The position numbers and the translations under genes are program-made. Positions 12,886 to 21,922 of a stretch of 64,000 nucleotides of DNA are shown here, one piece after another (position 1 is the stretch's first letter; every line of letters starts with the position of its first letter). The notes under the pieces are model-generated. The model was not told the origin of the DNA. It worked only from the letters and a program-made list of their open reading frames with translations, and did not search any database. Source of the DNA: Grammothele lineata (Eukaryota > Basidiomycota > Agaricomycetes > Polyporales > Polyporaceae); the NCBI GenBank assembly GCA_002150815.3, contig NDFF03000003.1:248001-312000 (forward strand), written 5' to 3'.

Positions 12886-15800
12886 CATGAGGAACGTAGC
12901 TGTGAGAAGCACCAAAACCAGAAAGAGCGGAAATCGCATGGATAGGGGATGGGCTCTGCACCCAGAGACTCAACTCGGAGATGCGGCCGTGCGATGAAGA
13001 CAGCTCATCCGATCAGAACTTCAGGTTGTCGATACGCAGGACGTGCTTATGTCACAGACGCTCATGCTCCATTGAGGCTAAGTGCACGGCGCGCGCAGGT
13101 GCACGCCTCCGAGTCGCCCTCCGAGTCGCCCAACTTGCCTCCGGGCACGACTTTGTTCGAATTCTGGTGGCCGCAGGGAAGAGGCTTGAGTGGGTATTGA
13201 TGTGGGAGAGACTCGGAGGCGCGCCACCGGAGATACGCTGTCTGCACGAAGAAGCGCCGCCACTTATAGGGCCTTAGCGAGACCCAGCAAGCGCAACGAA
13301 CTATGTGAAGGCGGCATCTCTCGTAATGGGCTGAGGAAGAGCAGAGGGGGAGGGGCAGTTAGAAGGGCAGCGCGTCTCAAGTATCAAACGCAGGCCCAGT
13401 GGCGTACAAACAGCGGCGTTCAACAGCGATGTTTAGACGTCACGTGATGCTGCAGTATGCGCGCAAACTCGCGCCTCCCGGCCACCGCTTCTGTGCTCGA
13501 CTCCTTGCTTTGCTCCTCCTTGTCGCCTCACGCCTCCCGGCCCCCGCTTCCGTGACCGCTGCTTTACTACTCCTGGCGCCCCGCTTTTATCTTTGCATCA
13601 ACGTGTACACCAGCTAACCCAAATCCTGCCATGCCGCCCACATGGCACACACTCGCAGCGACAGCCGCAGGGCCCTCGCCAATCTCTTCCGGCACGACTC
13701 GCACAAGGGCCCGCTCGGGGCGTTGGCGTGCGCCAGATGCTCAATAACATGCACGATGGCGTGCCCTTGGAGGAGATCGACACCCCGGGGCCTCAATCTA
13801 GTGCGCAGTGATTGCACGGGCACGAACCGTCGTGCTCCTCAGAGCCGTCATCAGACCTCAGTCCCAGCCTGAGCCCGAGCTGGAGTCCAACAATGACACT
13901 GCAACCGGTCGTGGTGGCAGAGGCGGAGGAGAACCCGGGCTCGCGCCATGGGGTTTCGCCTTCCGTGATGACATCCGGAATGCGTCTGAACGCTACAGAA
14001 CGGGTGGCGTCGGAGGCATCATGTGCATCGCGGTGTGTGGTTCCCCTTTTCCCCCCCCTCCGATGCCGTGTGGCGACACCAGGTACCGTGCACATATTAG
14101 CATTTGGCGAAAATAGCGTCTCGCAGGTACGCCGTCTGGTTACACCTCTCCCACTATCCCATATTGCAATGTACCACGCTACCTGTGGCCATTGACCGAA
14201 GCTGCTATACGGGTGTGGGGCACCGTTAAAATCTATCCAATCTGTCCGTTCATCTTTGTGCGCTGCACCGAGCTGAACTCCTCGCATCGCAGCCCGGAAG
14301 CCTCCTGCCCGTCACGATTGCATCTGGCCAACTCCCAAACAAACTTAAGGGAGGCCGGCTGTGACATGCATGTGGAAGATGTACGGAACTGGGGCGTAGA
14401 GCCAGCACGACTCACGACAGACGGTGTTGAGATACGCGGCCCGCGGTGAGTATCTCCTCACGCAGCTGCTCCTCCATGGCACCTCGTTGTGAGCTCACAT
14501 GGCTCCGGACGCATATAGCAACAACGCCTGCGCACAGGACCACGGGTGCGCACTCGATCACACCGAAGGCCACCTGCTTGCGGTCAACACGCTCGTGCCT
14601 GCGTCCATCATTGCCCGACGGCCACCCGCCCGACGCGCGCTGCCAGCTGTACAACGATGGGAGCCACTTAGAAGAGGGCGATATATTTTAGTACTCCTCG
14701 CTATGTATGAACAAATGAAATGTTGTCACGCACCTCCGTAGTGGCCAACGGGCCTTTACACCATTGCGCGCGTATTCACAGGAGGCGCCCAGTTGTGATT
14801 AGAATAAGTCCGGTCATACTCGCCTTGCCTTCCTTCATGCAAACGCCCATCTTCGCTGCCTGTACGCAGATAATCTTTGTTCTCAAGCCCACATAGGTTG
14901 GCTTACTATACCCAGCTCCTAGTATGGTATTGCAGTCATCAAGCAGTTCACCAGCACCTCCGGCAGGGAGTCCGCCGTCTCTGGATCCGAAAATTTTCGA
15001 TGATCGCGGTGAGCCCAAGTTCGCCCGACCACATCCGCCCACACCGACTTAGATAGCACCGCATAACAGTGTCTGAACAGTCAGTCGAAGAAGCTGAGGA
15101 ACAAACAGATACGCAGGTGGTGCGGGGTAAGCAAACCTTGTTCGAACATGATTAGTAGTTACTCACATGGCATGTCTTCGTCATTAGGCTTCTTGGACGT
15201 GTTTACTCAAGAGGAAGGCCAGAGCCAGTGGTTGCTATCACAGACTGACGTCTACCCCTCTGCATCCCCTGCCCTTGCGCCAGAGCATTCGATTATCAGC
15301 TGCGCGTCCGAGTCTCAAGACGCAGCGCACACTCGGGCTGAGATGAGCCAGTACGAACCGCCAGCTGCAGACATCACCGAAGAAACCGCCGCGGCATCAG
15401 ACCAGCCACCTGCATGTGACCGGCATGCAAGCGCCATTGAACTGCTGGCCAAACTCGTTCGAAGCTACCGAGTAGAAATTGCTGACCTCATGGCCGAAGC
15501 TCTGGTGTTCCAGGAGAGACGCGATAGGTTGCTGAGGCTCTGTGATGCAGTTGCGGACCATTACTTAACCGTACGTAGGGACATGTGCAGCTGTGAGGAT
15601 TGTATCAATGCACAATAAGCATAGACACTCGCCCCAATAATGCTGGACTCAGCCCGAAGCCCAAGCGTTTCACTCCCGTACGCCTGTGAGCGTATCATCT
15701 CGAGACTCAAGAGTGCCAAATGTGGGCGGCGGCGTCTACTATGGACGTCGACTTCATGCGCTGAAAAAGGGGCTTGGGATTAATTGCTAAGGTATACAGA

Positions 15801-16699
15801 CTATCTAGAGAGTGTCTCAGGATGTATATGAAGAATTCAATGCAAAGAAGTTGTAACTCCACGATGATTTGCTCCGTCGAGGCAGCCACCAAGTGAGCTC
15901 ATGCGGCCGCACCCAAGGCTACAGTGCCAAGATAGCCGCCCGTCGCGCGCGGTCGTAATTCCCGTTTGCTGATGAATATTACCGCAATAGTGATCATCCG
16001 AGTCCTCTCGCCTGCCATGACTGCCCCTCCTCATTCGCGCCCTCATCCTCTAAACGCTGCAAGATACCCTCGTATCTGTGATCAAGTGGATCAGTCTGAG
16101 TAATTCACACACATGATGGACTGCTGCTCTCAGAGTCCCGCCAGTATGTGGGTTTTTCGCTCTGTACGAGGGTCGAGCCTGTACTGACAATCGAGTCAGA
16201 TAACGATCTCTGCTTATCGGGCGGTGTCAACGCGGCGATCCACTAGTTGTGATGCTAGAAACAATACCCTTGGGCCTGGAAACCTCGATCTCCTAGCGCT
16301 CCTAAATGACCAGGTGCATTCTGCTATGGGGCTCATACTTAGCTCCTAGATCCCTACTAAATGAGGTTGCGTACAGAGGCCAAAGACCCGGTCATTGGAG
16401 CCAGGAGTACGCTAGAGAAAGGCATGGGATGACGCTTCAACGGTGAGTCCTCCAATGCCTGCTAGCCGACTGGCAAGCATTTCAAACATTCGATCGTGGT
16501 CAGTGATGGTGGCTTGTTTCGTGCAGGATCTACGACTGTCGCTGTCTACGGTTTTTGGTATTTACCGAACTCCGCTCATTACCATTCGGGATATGCGCCG
16601 CACTCAAAAGCTGAGCCCTCAGCGTCGTAGTCCTGGTGCGTGTACATCCTTTCCCTTACTCTACCCCTCCAACGTGTCTCGACGTTCACACCTCTCGCT
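12886..16699. other. Central region of the transposon between the two divergent genes
   Basis: No confident exon chain apart from the small frame at 15148-15618. Near 13465-13555 two imperfect tandem copies of a unit of about 60 bp occur (CGCCTCCCGGCC-CCGCTT core). A plus-strand frame from 13593 runs to a TGA at 13809-13811 and then stays open to 14195; its parts read LNNMHDGVPLEEIDTPGPQS and EPSSDLSPSLSPSWSPTM. Another frame runs 14446-14691. They could be remnants of a decayed gene, but long overlapping open frames on both strands in GC-rich DNA make this uncertain. The promoters of the transposase and the DUF6698-like gene should lie here. From 15619 to 16600 I see nothing supportable. Confidence 0.4.
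15148..15618 (+). CDS. Small orphan protein within the transposon, 156 aa
   Basis: Single open frame starting MISSYSHGMSSSLGFLDVFT, with an alternative in-frame start at the second Met. Not recognised. The first 95 residues are Ser/Pro/Glu-rich and probably disordered. Residues about 95-145 (AIELLAKLVRSYRVEIADLM onwards) look helical and amphipathic, and the C-terminus carries a short Cys cluster (DMCSCEDC). It sits between the divergent transposase and the DUF6698-like gene, in the same orientation as the latter. It may be a third transposon-borne gene, or a chance frame in GC-rich DNA; the predicted helical segment slightly favours the first. Confidence 0.3.
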   Translation: MISSYSHGMSSSLGFLDVFTQEEGQSQWLLSQTDVYPSASPALAPEHSIISCASESQDAAHTRAEMSQYEPPAADITEETAAASDQPPACDRHASAIELLAKLVRSYRVEIADLMAEALVFQERRDRLLRLCDAVADHYLTVRRDMCSCEDCINAQ

Positions 16700-18433
16700 A
16701 TGTCTTCTGGTGTTGCTGCGACTGCTTCATCTAACGCTCCTGGAACTCCTGGCAGCGTGCCACCAACCCAAGACCCAGCGGCCTCCAATATCTCGCATCG
16801 CAAACGCCTCCTCACCAACGTTGCCCGGCTCCTCGACGAGCACCATGACGCTCGTCGCAAGAAGAAGAGGAGGTATGCTTCCATGAACTGCTATATCCTC
16901 AGCATACTTACAGCACGCACGTGCATGTTCTCAGGAAGGTCGATGACCTCGAGCCATTCCGGCGCGCTTCTCGATGGATCTCTCGAAGCATCGATCCGTT
17001 CCTTCAACTTTCTCTTGTCTTCCGCGTTGGCGTACAGGATGAGATTGACTCCTTGCTCATGGACAACGATGGCGGCGTAGAACTTGACAACGACCTCGAT
17101 ATGACGGACACTGACGCTGCGGTGACTGCACTGTAAGTCGCCCTTCTACTCGAGCCGTCGCTTTCCCTATTCAACGTGCTTGTATCATCTGCGAAGATCC
17201 CCAGAGACGCGCAAGCGTTACGGAGACGCGTATAAGAGCATCCTCGCGCTTGAAACTCGCATGCGCTCTATTATTGACGACCTCCAGACTGAGCCGGGTC
17301 AAGTGGAGAGCCTCATCACTATGGTAAGTTCGTCCGCTGCGTGCACTGCCGTTTGGCATCTCTGACAAGACGACACTGACAACCACACTCTTACTCACCA
17401 GATGGATGGTATTGATCATCAGTCTCGCTCAGACGACACCAGCAGCTTGAATCAGACCAAGGGCCGATACTGGCTTGTCGATATTGACGCTCCCACTTTC
17501 CCCGAGGACGGCTCCGAGCCTGACTGGGAGGAGATTGCTAAGACAATGCCTCAGGTGATTGCTCACATGAAGGCAGCCCTCGTCAAGACGTCTTGTGGCT
17601 TCAACAACGACCTCACTGGGCGATGGCTCTGCCCGGTCCGTTACCTCAAAGAGTACGACGCTGATCCAGTAGGGTATGTTGCTGTAGTACACGTACGCTG
17701 CTCGCTTGTGCGCACCTCAGCTCACTTTTTGTCAGGACGCGCGCCCGTTTGCTTGGCGGCGATGGTGACGACGAACTCTTGGTGACAGCTGCCCTCCTCC
17801 CGACCTTCTTGTGGGAGAATCCGGACGAGTATATCCCGGGAAGCGACCAAGGTTTGTTGCGTGGGCAGTTACCTGTCCGAGTACGTCTTAGAATGTCAAA
17901 TCTGTCTACAACTACTAAGGGGCTACTTCTCTTGTAGGTCTTCCGGCACATCTTCACGGGTCCTACGACAGCCCTTGACCCGGCTGCCAGGAAGGCCCGG
18001 AAGCGTCCTTCGCAAGCCGAAATCCACGGTCTTCAGAGTGTCACTCCCCGCACGATAGCGTACGCAGTTGTTCAAGTACGTACACATCTAGTTTGCGTCA
18101 TCCATGTTACTGATCTGAGTTTCACAGACGCGTCACATGCTCAACGCGCAGGCTGAATGGGACTCCATGGATGGCGAGTTCGATTCCGAGGATTTCTTTC
18201 TCAGGATTGTCAGCCTGTTCGAGTCTCGCCCCGAGAGCGAGTGGGTCAAGTCTACTCTGCAATGGTGGAACGTGTACGTCGCTGAGTTCACACGATCTGC
18301 ACAATCTAACACTAATTATAGACAAGTATTCCCCAAGAACAAGGCCCGCAACGCGCAACGCGCAAGACCTCGTGTCGTCGAAGACGAGTTCGCGGTACTG
18401 CTTAGGCAGCCACAGGTCACTAACGCGCAGTGA
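16700..18433 (+). CDS. DUF6698-like protein carried by the transposon (intact)
   Basis: Begins MSSGVAATASSNAPGTPGSV and splices in frame through about eight exons to TGA at 18431-18433. Introns are short with clear GT/AG, for example after KKKRR (16874), after the Leu of AAVTAL (17132), after LITM (17322) and after WWNV (18273). The body contains GRYWLVDIDAPTF, GFNNDLTGRWLCPVRYLKEY, a VFRHIFTGPTTALD segment, a SVTPRTIAYAVVQTRHMLNA block and STLQWWNVQVFPKNKA at the end. From memory these match the Agaricomycete family of unknown function DUF6698, which is expanded and patchy in mushroom genomes. No catalytic residues, signal peptide or membrane segment is evident; it is probably soluble. It lies inside the Plavaka element, transcribed towards the right end, and has no disabling change that I can see, unlike the transposase. 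It may be transposon cargo or a second element-encoded protein. Confidence 0.7.
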
Positions 18434-19078
18434 CAGGTCTCGACGTTTGTGGCGTAACTCTCGTAACTGGACGCTTGCTCAATTCTGATATCTCGTTCAA
18501 TCACCCATGTACCCTATGACCTCTCGTAATACAATGCTGCTTCGATCATATCTAGCTCTTGTGACGTCCAGCTTGTTCTGTCGTGTGAATGCATGTGTAA
18601 TTGCAACAGCATTGAGGGCAAAAATAATAGTACCAGGTGAGATTCGGGATGCCTGAAAAAATACCGCCAGACCCGGAATGACGTGGGTAAGTGCAGACCA
18701 ACTTCGCCATGACCTCTGCTCAAGACCTGTATCCCGCTATCAGGTCTAGACTGGTGACTGAGTTCACAGTCCAACCGTATGGGCTATATGGACCAGTGGG
18801 GTAACCCAAGGTCAGCTTGACCGCCGCTGTTGCCCCACACAGCTCACGGTTGCACACACCAGAGATGGTAGCGCTGGCCAAGCTCACCTGGGTTGGTGGT
18901 ACATATCATGCTGCCACCAGGATGGCGGGGCATACCAGGCAGGTGTAACAATACCATAGTCACCGGGATAGGCGACACGTGACATTCCTTGCAGGTTACA
19001 GGTCTATGCTTGTCATGGTGACCACCACGTCAGGTCAACCAGGTCGCGCTGGTAAAGCATTAAATTCGAGGGCCTTGT
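18434..19078. repeat. Right subterminal region of the transposon
   Basis: After the DUF6698-like stop codon there is about 350 bp without recognisable content, then from about 18790 numerous CCAGG/ACCAGG/CCTGG motifs in both orientations (for example TCAACCAGGTCGCGCTGGTA near 19035). This mirrors the left subterminal region at 7609-7978. No coding sequence is supportable. Confidence 0.4.
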
Positions 19079-19249
19079 CTATACCAGCAGGGAGCACTTT
19101 TGCTGATGTGGCACCACTGTATTACATACATCCACCAAGTCATAAATCTGTTGTGAATTGGACCACAAATCCACAATTTTGTGGAATGGAAAAATGGAGC
19201 AGGAGCACTCAACATTTGAGAACAAGTCAGATGCTGTGCTGGCAGTATA
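19079..19249 (-). repeat. Right terminal inverted repeat, inner fragment
   Basis: Reverse-complement match to 7394-7608 of the left terminal repeat: strong over 19170-19249 and patchy inward to 19079. It stops abruptly at the TATA of GGCAGTATA (19241-19249), where the nested element begins. The match resumes on the far side of that element. Confidence 0.8.
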
Positions 19250-19266
19250 CATCACAGAAACGGCGG
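19250..19266 (+). repeat. Left terminal inverted repeat of the nested element
   Basis: CATCACAGAAACGGCGG, exact reverse complement of 21278-21294. Confidence 0.9.
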
Positions 19267-21277
19267 CGAAGATGTAAGGCGCCGGAGAATTCCATACATG
19301 GCAATTGATGGTAAAGAGCGCTAGGCGGTTGGAATGTGGCCGCAATGGTGTTGCAATGATCCCCCAGACTTAGCCCTGTTAGCACGCTCACCCCACTTTG
19401 CAATTCCTTCCAAGAGCATCGCGAATACTTTATGTTCGGCTGTTATTATTGGTGTCTTAAGTAGCCGCTTAGGCGAACGTGGTAAGGGCCTAGCTACGTA
19501 CATCTAAGTGGGCTTCAATATTGTATTCGATACAATCTTGTCCCAAGCGAAACGATAATAATTGCACTGGACAGGACAACTTAAGGCCCTAGCATCGGCG
19601 CAGAGATGATCTAGTTGCTGTGTAGTAACAAGCATAAGTACGATCGAGAGATGCCATGGGGACAACTGTCTACATGCGGAGGAAGTTGCGCTGAGCGCGC
19701 CTTGCCCACGTATCGCAATGGCGGCGATCGCGATTCGCCAAGTTGTATGGACCCGGGTCGACTCTACGAATAGGTAACATACCTTCGGGCATTAGTCTCG
19801 TGTACGAGTCTTCCCTGTAGGTGTCGCATCATATTTTATTAGTGAAAGAACCTCCTCTCTCTTCGCCTTGCTTATCTCCATGGACATGCAGTAGATGGAC
19901 GCGTATCGGCGTGGGTCTACGCAGCCTCCGGACGGCGAGGAGAAGTGAGTAGCGCCCGTCCCGTTACTGAGGAGGACAAGTCCGTCCCGACCTGCCCTAA
20001 ATTGGCGTCCAGCCTGACGACGCGCAACACCGTTGCGGTTGCCCCTGCTCTCCTCACTCCTCTCCACTCGACTTCTCTCTCTCACATCTTGGGACTAAGG
20101 TGCTTGTCTCCCGGATTCGCCCCCCCAGGACGTCCCCTACGTGTCTCCAAGACCAATTTTACCTCCAGCCCGGCCCTGGAACTTCCTGGCTGTGGTGAAG
20201 GTATGTACCATTGGGTCCGCTAGAGGTCTTTTGCGCTGACATTCACTTCACTTCGTGGGCTGGGGCTCGGAGCGTTGACATTTCCCGACACGTTGGCAAC
20301 ATCGTCGACATTTGGGCACCTGGGGAGGAATACCGCGCGGGGATTAGAGCCCACGACGAGAGCTAGCGCGATGTACGCCGACGATACGGCTCGTAAGTCT
20401 AATCTACATCTCTACCACGTTCGCCAGTCTAATTTGAGGTTATCTGTCGCTACCAAAACAAGACGTGTCACGGTCGCAAGTCATACCCCCGTCAGCCGCC
20501 AAGAGCACGACTCGAAGTATGTCGAACATGAGCGCAGCGAAACTAGGCGAGCTCCGTGACGAGAACCTTTGTGCGCCATGAGTCAAACGGTGTCGCGCAC
20601 GGTGGGGCAACGAGACACAGTGAGTACACGCCGTGTATAGGTGTTACCAGGAGTTGCTGAAGGTCATGTATCAGTACTACGACGGTCTCGCCATGAGCCT
20701 GCTGTGAGTAGCTTTTGACCCTGCGGTAGGGTAGAGGCTGGATGGGGGTGGATATCATGAGTGAGTCTTTTCGTTCCGGCTATCGTCTGTCGCATGGTCC
20801 GTCTGGTGAGTTTTCGATGAACATACACGTAGTTCCTGTCTGTATAGCAGTGTTGTCATGCCTGTATTCGTCGTCAAAATGAGAATCCATTCAATCCCAA
20901 TACCGAGTAATTATAGCGTGTGGCACCGGCATACTCCTAGATACATTGCAAAGCATGCTTATAAGTTCATAAGAAGGATGAGATGTCGTTGTCGTTCTTA
21001 CTAGCTCAACCATTGGATACATCCTAATGATCTTCTGAGTGCCTTAGCGTCGCGGGGAGGATTACAGCCCTTATAACGGGCGATATCATCGGCTTCCTCG
21101 TAACCGGTCTCATCATTGTGCGCCTAGCAACGTCGTTGCAATGGCCTTGCAATGGCCTCCCAATGACCGCATTGCCGTGAAAATGAGACTATTACTGATT
21201 ACGGGTTTGTAATCATTGCGTTAATGGCAGTCTCATTATCATCAATTGTAACTATATTTGAATGGATGGCAAGATCC

Positions 21278-21294
21278 CCGCCGTTTCTGTGATG
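21278..21294 (-). repeat. Right terminal inverted repeat of the nested element
   Basis: CCGCCGTTTCTGTGATG, exact reverse complement of 19250-19266, followed by the duplicated TA at 21295-21296. Confidence 0.9.
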
Positions 21295-21492
21295 TAAGTA
21301 TGGGGTGGTTATGAAAGGGATAATTGTCAGAGGGTAGATAGTAGTGAATGTTCAATATTTGGTAAAAGGATCATATCATAGTGAGCATATTCAATCACTG
21401 ACCTGTTAGCAAGATGCCAGTAGTGGCATTAAACCACTCATAATTTTACCCAAGTGTCATTGGCAAGTTGTAGCCCAGGTCTGCCCAGAGGG
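21295..21492 (-). repeat. Right terminal inverted repeat, outer fragment
   Basis: Reverse complement of 7198-7394. It ends with CTGCCCAGAGGG at about 21481-21492 and marks the outer right boundary of the Plavaka-type element. Beyond it the sequence GGCCATTGGTATG resembles 7053-7066, so the true end could lie about a dozen bases further out. Confidence 0.85.
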
Positions 21493-21549
21493 GCCATTGG
21501 TATGACTGGTGATGGTGGTGTGAGATATTCGCTGACACCCATCACTACT

Positions 21550-21665
21550 GGTTCGATGGTGTAGTTGGTTATCACGTCCGTCTCACAAGTGCTGGTTCGA
21601 ATCAGGTTCGAACCGGGAAACTTAGGGGGCACGGGAGGTCTCCGGTTCGAGCCCGGGTCGAACCA
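21550..21665 (+). tRNA. tRNA-Val (anticodon CAC) with a 42-nt intron
   Basis: A full cloverleaf can be folded. Acceptor 5' arm GGTTCGA (21550-21556) pairs perfectly with TCGAACC (21658-21664); the discriminator is A21665. The D arm is GTGTAGTTGGTTATCAC. Anticodon stem TCCGT (21577-21581) pairs with ACGGG (21631-21635), including one G-T pair. The loop reads CT-CAC-A, giving anticodon CAC at 21584-21586. The variable loop is AGGTC and the T arm is TCCGG-TTCGAGC-CCGGG. The intron at 21588-21629 sits at the canonical position after nucleotide 37. Internal pol III promoter: A box TGGTGTAGTTGG (21557-21568) and B box GGTTCGAGCCC (21644-21654). The intron itself holds two further B-box-like copies (GGTTCGAATC and GGTTCGAACC). 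A T-run follows. Confidence 0.88.
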
Positions 21666-21669
21666 TTTT
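21666..21669 (+). terminator. RNA polymerase III T-run terminator of the tRNA-Val gene
   Basis: TTTT immediately after the discriminator base; short but sufficient for pol III termination in fungi. Confidence 0.65.
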
Positions 21670-21922
21670 GGGGCCCTACGTTTTATGAACAAGCGGGTGG
21701 GGGAGGATGCAGAGAAAGAGGAAGATGAGGAAAAGGAGGAGGAAGGACCAACAGTGCACCGCCGGGGGGCAAGCGCCGAGATGGTGGCACCGACAGTCGC
21801 AGCCGCAGTTGCCGCGCTGGCCTCCCGAGCTTATATTGATCTATTGCTTCTCTCTTACACACCTCTCTCAGCTCCGTTCCTTCCCCCACCGTAGCCTCCG
21901 CAGAGGCCGTTCACCGCCCAAG

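Larger units (their letters stand above)
19250..21294. mobile_element. Nested 2,045-bp non-autonomous DNA transposon with TA target duplication
   Basis: Left end CATCACAGAAACGGCGG (19250-19266) and right end CCGCCGTTTCTGTGATG (21278-21294) are perfect 17-bp inverted repeats. TA at 19248-19249 is repeated at 21295-21296. The flanking sequences, GGCAGTA before and AGTATGGGG after, join across one TA exactly as in the uninterrupted left terminal repeat of the host element (7386-7399, opposite strand). That demonstrates both the insertion and its boundaries. No transposase-like frame is present. Subterminal CAATGG/GCAATG motifs occur near both ends (19338-19356 and 21136-21178). TA duplication fits Tc1/mariner-like and some other superfamilies; the terminal sequence does not let me choose. 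Confidence 0.9.
7198..21492. mobile_element. Plavaka-type DNA transposon with long inverted terminal repeats, cargo and a nested insertion
   Basis: The two ends carry the same sequence in inverted orientation: left 7198-7608, right 21492 back to 21297 and then 19249 back to 19079. The first 195 or so bases look identical on direct reading, and the next 75 differ at only a few positions. Between them lie a Plavaka-family transposase (7979-12885, minus), a central region, and a DUF6698-like gene (16700-18433, plus). Each gene points outward to its nearest end. Removing the nested 2,045-bp element and its extra TA, the element is about 12.25 kb. The transposase has a nonsense codon, so this copy is probably not autonomous. 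I could not find a convincing target-site duplication at the outer ends. The alternative is two independent solo repeats in opposite orientation flanking an older transposase gene; the near identity of the arms and the symmetric layout favour one element. Confidence 0.7.

Noticed and set aside
12886..12939. Hydrophobic signal-peptide-like leader MRFPLFLVLVLLTATFL on the transposase
   Set aside because: A nuclear transposase should not be secreted; the family N-terminus starts close to the Cys/His finger, so the Met at 12885 is preferred.
19250..21294. Search for a transposase inside the nested element
   Set aside because: Only short frames below about 100 codons with no DDE/D-like or other familiar motif; treated as non-autonomous.
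7190..21500. Target-site duplication at the outer ends of the Plavaka-type element
   Set aside because: Left flank ends GAAATG and right flank begins GCCATT; no direct repeat of 2-8 bp holds with either plausible boundary.
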